In this document: positions 41,480 through 64,000 of the stretch, in pieces
Layout of the letters: every line of letters starts with the position of its first letter
Position numbering within the stretch: the stretch's first letter is position 1
From: Enoplolaimus lenunculus
Taxonomy: Eukaryota; Nematoda; Enoplea; Enoplida; Thoracostomopsidae
Reading direction: 5' to 3'
NCBI GenBank assembly: GCA_030248215.1
Contig: JASANG010001733.1
Span: forward strand, 310,001-374,000
DNA length: 64,000 bases
The notes under the pieces: model-generated
Database searches by the model: none
The model's input: only the letters and a program-made list of their open reading frames with translations
Told to the model about the DNA's origin: nothing
Program-made: the position numbers and the translations under genes

Positions 41480-44177
41480 ATATAATTCAGTCACCAAAAC
41501 ATAGGAGTTCAAACTACTTGTATAAAACAAAACGATGCACTACACGTGATCCACCACTTGTTTTGCTCCACTCAGCTATCTGGCATATTTTCCCTGACCC
41601 ATTACCGAAAACTGGAAATCGGGGTCTGTGTAAACTGAATTAAAGAGAGCAGATTTATTATTATTAAAGTGCAATCAGATGTGAAAAACCAGAGGTATAC
41701 GCGAACAAATCCAGACCCAGCAACTGGCGAAGCAAACTATTTAAATGTGATTAAAATGTTAAATGCGTTGTCAAACTTTAATGCTTCATGAAAAACCTCG
41801 GCAATAGCTCGAAAGAAACCCATAACCAATACACAAATTCACTAAACGATAGGTAGGTTTTACAGATATAGGACGTGCAGACCACCGTAGATTTACTACC
41901 AGAACGAGGCACACCTTCAGTTGCGGCCAGAAAAAATGTGCTTTTGCGTGATGACACAGTTCTCATTTAATTTTTAATTCGCCTTGATATAAGTCAGCTC
42001 AGCTCAATGACAAACACCAATTTTGTTTTACTTTCGGACAAGATATTAATAAAATAAACATAACATTTACACAAGCTTCCATTCAAATATTATATCAACC
42101 TATATGAGCATATTCCGCATTCAAAGTAAGCCATTATCACTATAACTTAAGAACGTTTTTAAAATTTATACCTAAGTACACTGTTGCATTTTACACAGCA
42201 TTTAAACACGGAATTTTCCAAAACCTGCTGTTCATTGGTGCTTTTAGACAGGATTGCTTTTTTTCGAAAAATTAAATCGACCGGAAAACTGAAAAACATG
42301 CGCTAGTACTCCAAAAACAGCAATGTCCTTAATTTGACTATTTTACTAAGTATATGTCAACATTTTGTAACCAAAAACAAGCACAGGGTACGCACTACGA
42401 TACTGTCAGATGTCTAAAAACGCAGCCAGCTAGTTGGCTACATACTTGTTGGTTTGAGTTCGGCTAACAAATCTACAGGATTCTTAGTTAATTACGAATG
42501 CTTCCAATTCAGCTACATCGTGGCTACAGTGAACACCAGCAACAAAGAAATGTTGTATATCCAATCAAACAGGTATTAATTAATATTACAAAATCAAGTG
42601 AATCAGTGATCCTAAACTTAGCGAAACTTATACTCAAAATAAAATGCCTTATGCTTGCACAAAGCGAACATAGTAATGAGTCAAACACGATTAAAATAAA
42701 CTGAACTCTCATATACCAATAAGATAATTTAAAATGCAGTTGGTCCATGATAAAAAACAAAATTCTACGAAAACATAAATGAGAAAAAACAAATAAAACG
42801 AGGAATACAACAACTGAAACTAATTTGGAGACTTAAAGCTACACTAGCCTCATCAAATATATTTGAAGCAATATTAGCTCAAAATTACCATCTGTCTAAA
42901 TCAAATAATTTTCATCATTACACAAGCGATAATATTGTTGAGAACTTGTACACTACATTCTTCATAAACTGAAGCCTAAGCGTAATCCCAAATCTAAGTT
43001 ATGTCTAAAACTGAAAAGTTGGAAAATTATATGAGAAAGTGTACAAAAGCCTACTATTGTTTGAATAATGGTGGCGACAAAGGTTTGAATTCGGATTAGA
43101 AAAATTGGCGGGTTTGATTCGGTTATGAAAAAGCTGAATCCAACAATGTTTGTCAATATTTTGAATAAGTTGTTATATTTATCCATTTTTTGTTTCACCT
43201 CATAACTCTCAAAACTGAGGTCGGGCACGACATATACTAAAGTGTAAATGTTATGCGACTGCAGTGCGTTGACACTCTGAAAGAAATTCTAGAGATAACT
43301 GAAATTTGCAAAAGGCAAGAATCGGATTCGGCAAATTAGCAAAGGATTCTACCAAGTCGGCTAGTACATTCCAATACAACTGTTTGGTATATAAAATTTG
43401 TTGCCATCATTCTTCGAAAGACAAATGTTTTTCAGATATAAATATTGCACGCAAAATCCAATCGAACATTTTGAAGACTGGAAATCGCAGTTAAACACAA
43501 CCCAAAATAACACCATAACACATGCATAGGTATATGCTATTAAAGTAATATAAGTACATGCATAACAGTACACGGATATTTATAACAATTAGGTGAAAGG
43601 AATAGAAGGCACAACCTTATGGTCAAAACAACAATAGTAGCACAACACAGGTATTGAATGTAAAATAGCTCCATAAACAAGTAGCATATAGAAATAAATA
43701 CTTTGAAAACTGTTTCATGAAGAATTCAACGAATACGGCACCTGCAATTTCCTAAAAATATAAACATACTGTAGTTGGCGGACACTGGACATACATGATC
43801 AAGCATGCCAAAATGTTTTGTCAGTTAAGCTAGGACGTTAACTATATCATTATATAAATTTCATCTGCAAAGGTTCAACAAATGTCATCTGCTATCCAAA
43901 CCTACAGAAATAAGACTTAATCACAACGTACGCACTGCAATCAGCTAAAATTGCTTTGTATTTACAAAGAATACGGGCCTTGCCACAAAACGTATAAATT
44001 GCTGTGACACTAACCACGCTACAAGACCACAATAATCACAAAATAAAAGTCAAGTAGCAACTGCAATAAGATCATAAATTGAGAAACGAATAAAACCTAT
44101 ACGATTACATTCATCGACTGTCACCCCCTGTAGTAATTTCGCCGTAACATATTTGCATGAAGCACTGCATGTATTGT
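41480..44177. other. Convergent intergenic region between K2P and PAR-3 genes
   Basis: No gene seen. It should include the PAR-3 3' UTR at its right end, but no canonical poly(A) signal is obvious on the - strand close to the stop. A repeat at 43080-43345 (GATTCGGCAAATTAGC, AAACTGAGGTCGGGCACGAC) is the inverse relative of the outer repeat at 4165-5045. Confidence 0.5.
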
Positions 44178-62662
<18,485 letters not shown>

Positions 62663-64000
62663 CTAAAAGTAGTTAAATACGTACGTGGGGCGACACATTC
62701 CAGCTTCAACATATATGGATATTATATACTGAGGGTTCGTTATTGAGGAGAGATGCGGGCCCCACTTACCACGAGCCACCCCCCTTTAACATTTTCCACA
62801 CGGTTCAGCCCCCAGTCCAGATTTCTCCTTCCGGTTAACTTTACATTCCTTATATTTTTGCAGAAAAACATCAGTATGAATTAAACATATATACCCTCTT
62901 TTCTCGATCATATGTCTTATGTATTTGATATGTCTATTTATATGGTTATTTTAGACAATGTGGTTATTTGTAGGCGTAACTAAACAGTGGTTAGTGCAAC
63001 TAACGCTTTATTGAAAATTCAGCAACCGCCCCCACTCAGAAATTTGCCCCCCCCCCTCGATAAAAACCGAAGAACCTCCGATTGATGCTACCACTCCGCC
63101 GCGACCCAGCGAATCATATATATATATATATATACATATATATTATATATACATATATATCAGAGTTCCAGCCAGAACAAAAAATTTACCACAGCAGGAA
63201 CCGGAATTGCAAATAGTTTTCATCAACAAGCGACTGGTGAACTTTTTAGAAAACTTGCAAAAAAATGGCTTGAGCGAATTTTCGAACATTTCATTGAGCG
63301 AAGCTCGGAGTTTCAAAAAGCGTTTTATGTTTTGTACTCTGGGGTTGAAAGGAGGACGTCCGTCCGTCCGTCTATCCGTCCGAAACGAATCTCAGGAACG
63401 GCTGAACCGATTTTGATAATTTGTTTGAAAGCCAATTATGCTGGGGTGTTAACCTCGCATTGGGGTTTAAAATTTGAAGCCGTTTATTAGCTACAGGCTA
63501 ATTTGCATAATTAATTAAGCCTAAATTACGACTTTCTACATTATTTCACTAATTATTACAGTTAGAAGCAATCTAATTTCAGCATTAAACGGTCTTTGGG
63601 CACGAGGAATCTGCATAGACTGCTTACAAACATTCAAAACCGATAATTGAGTAGTTAGCTAATAGACAATTTGCATATTATTAGCATAGTTTATAAGCCT
63701 AAATTGCCCCCCCCCCCCTCGATAAAAACCGAAGAACCTCCGATTGATGCTACCACTCCGCCGCGACCCAGCGAATCATATATATATATATACATATATA
63801 TTATATATACATATATCAGAGTTCCAGCCAGAACAAAAAATTTACCACAGCAGGAACCGGAATTGCAAATAGTTTTCATCAACAAGCGACTGGTGAACTT
63901 TTTAGAAAACTTGCAAAAAAATGGCTTGAGCGAATTTTCGAACATTTCATTGAGCGAAGCTCGGAGTTTCAAAAAGCGTTTTATGTTTTGTACTCTGGGG
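62663..64000. other. PAR-3 upstream intron or 5' flank, no exon found
   Basis: No open frame with the expected CR1 start (a Met followed by a beta-strand-like VTVCFG pattern in the family) is found on the - strand. The stretch holds C-runs, an AT microsatellite at 63116-63160 and a tandem duplication from 63037 onward. The first PAR-3 coding exon is most likely beyond 64000. Confidence 0.5.
63037..64000. repeat. Near-identical tandem duplication (~660 bp period) at right edge
   Basis: The block starting with a C-run and TCGATAAAAACCGAAGAACC at 63057 recurs at 63719. The copies stay aligned through TATATATA, CAGCAGGAACCGGAATTGCA, AACAAGCGACTGGTGAACTT and TTTTGTACTCTGGGG to the last base. The offset falls from 662 to 656 because the second AT tract is shorter. 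The spacer of each unit includes the leader and one unit of the tandem repeat family seen at 13806-15180. The array continues past the window. Confidence 0.85.

Overview
The window is animal nuclear DNA: AT-rich, with genes split by GT/AG introns and many short non-autonomous DNA transposons. I joined exons by splice-site phase into three host genes. (1) A + strand USP19-type ubiquitin-specific protease, 249-18398, 26 exons, 1392 codons. (2) A + strand two-pore-domain potassium channel of the THIK (KCNK12/13) type, 35483-40182, 5 exons, 584 codons. (3) A - strand PAR-3/Bazooka polarity scaffold, 62662 down to 44178, 23 visible exons and 2623 visible residues, with its 5' end missing beyond the right edge. 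The last two genes converge tail to tail across about 4 kb. Nothing suggests that the three products work together.

The organism is not certain. A mobile-element family present in at least four copies carries inner runs of AAGCCT/TTAGGC, the telomere hexamer of nematodes, so I lean to a nematode with an intron-rich genome. This is an inference from repeats, not from a phylogenetic marker.

Layout: 1-18.4 kb is USP19 with repeats in its introns. 18.4-35.5 kb is about 17 kb with no supportable gene, filled with MITEs, including the TTAGGC-carrying family, a TA-flanked family ending CTGTAGTGACCC, a long-TIR element and an 8-bp-TSD hAT-like element. 35.5-40.2 kb is the potassium channel, with a foldback element in its first intron. 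40.2-44.2 kb is convergent intergenic sequence with more MITEs. 44.2-62.7 kb is PAR-3. 62.7-64.0 kb is the start of a PAR-3 upstream intron or 5' flank and holds a near-identical tandem duplication of about 660 bp that runs off the window.

I saw no tRNA, rRNA, CRISPR array, virus-like element or transposase gene. Protein identities rest on motif-by-motif comparison with remembered family sequences. Exon borders rest on splice consensus plus uninterrupted phase, and no transcript data were available.
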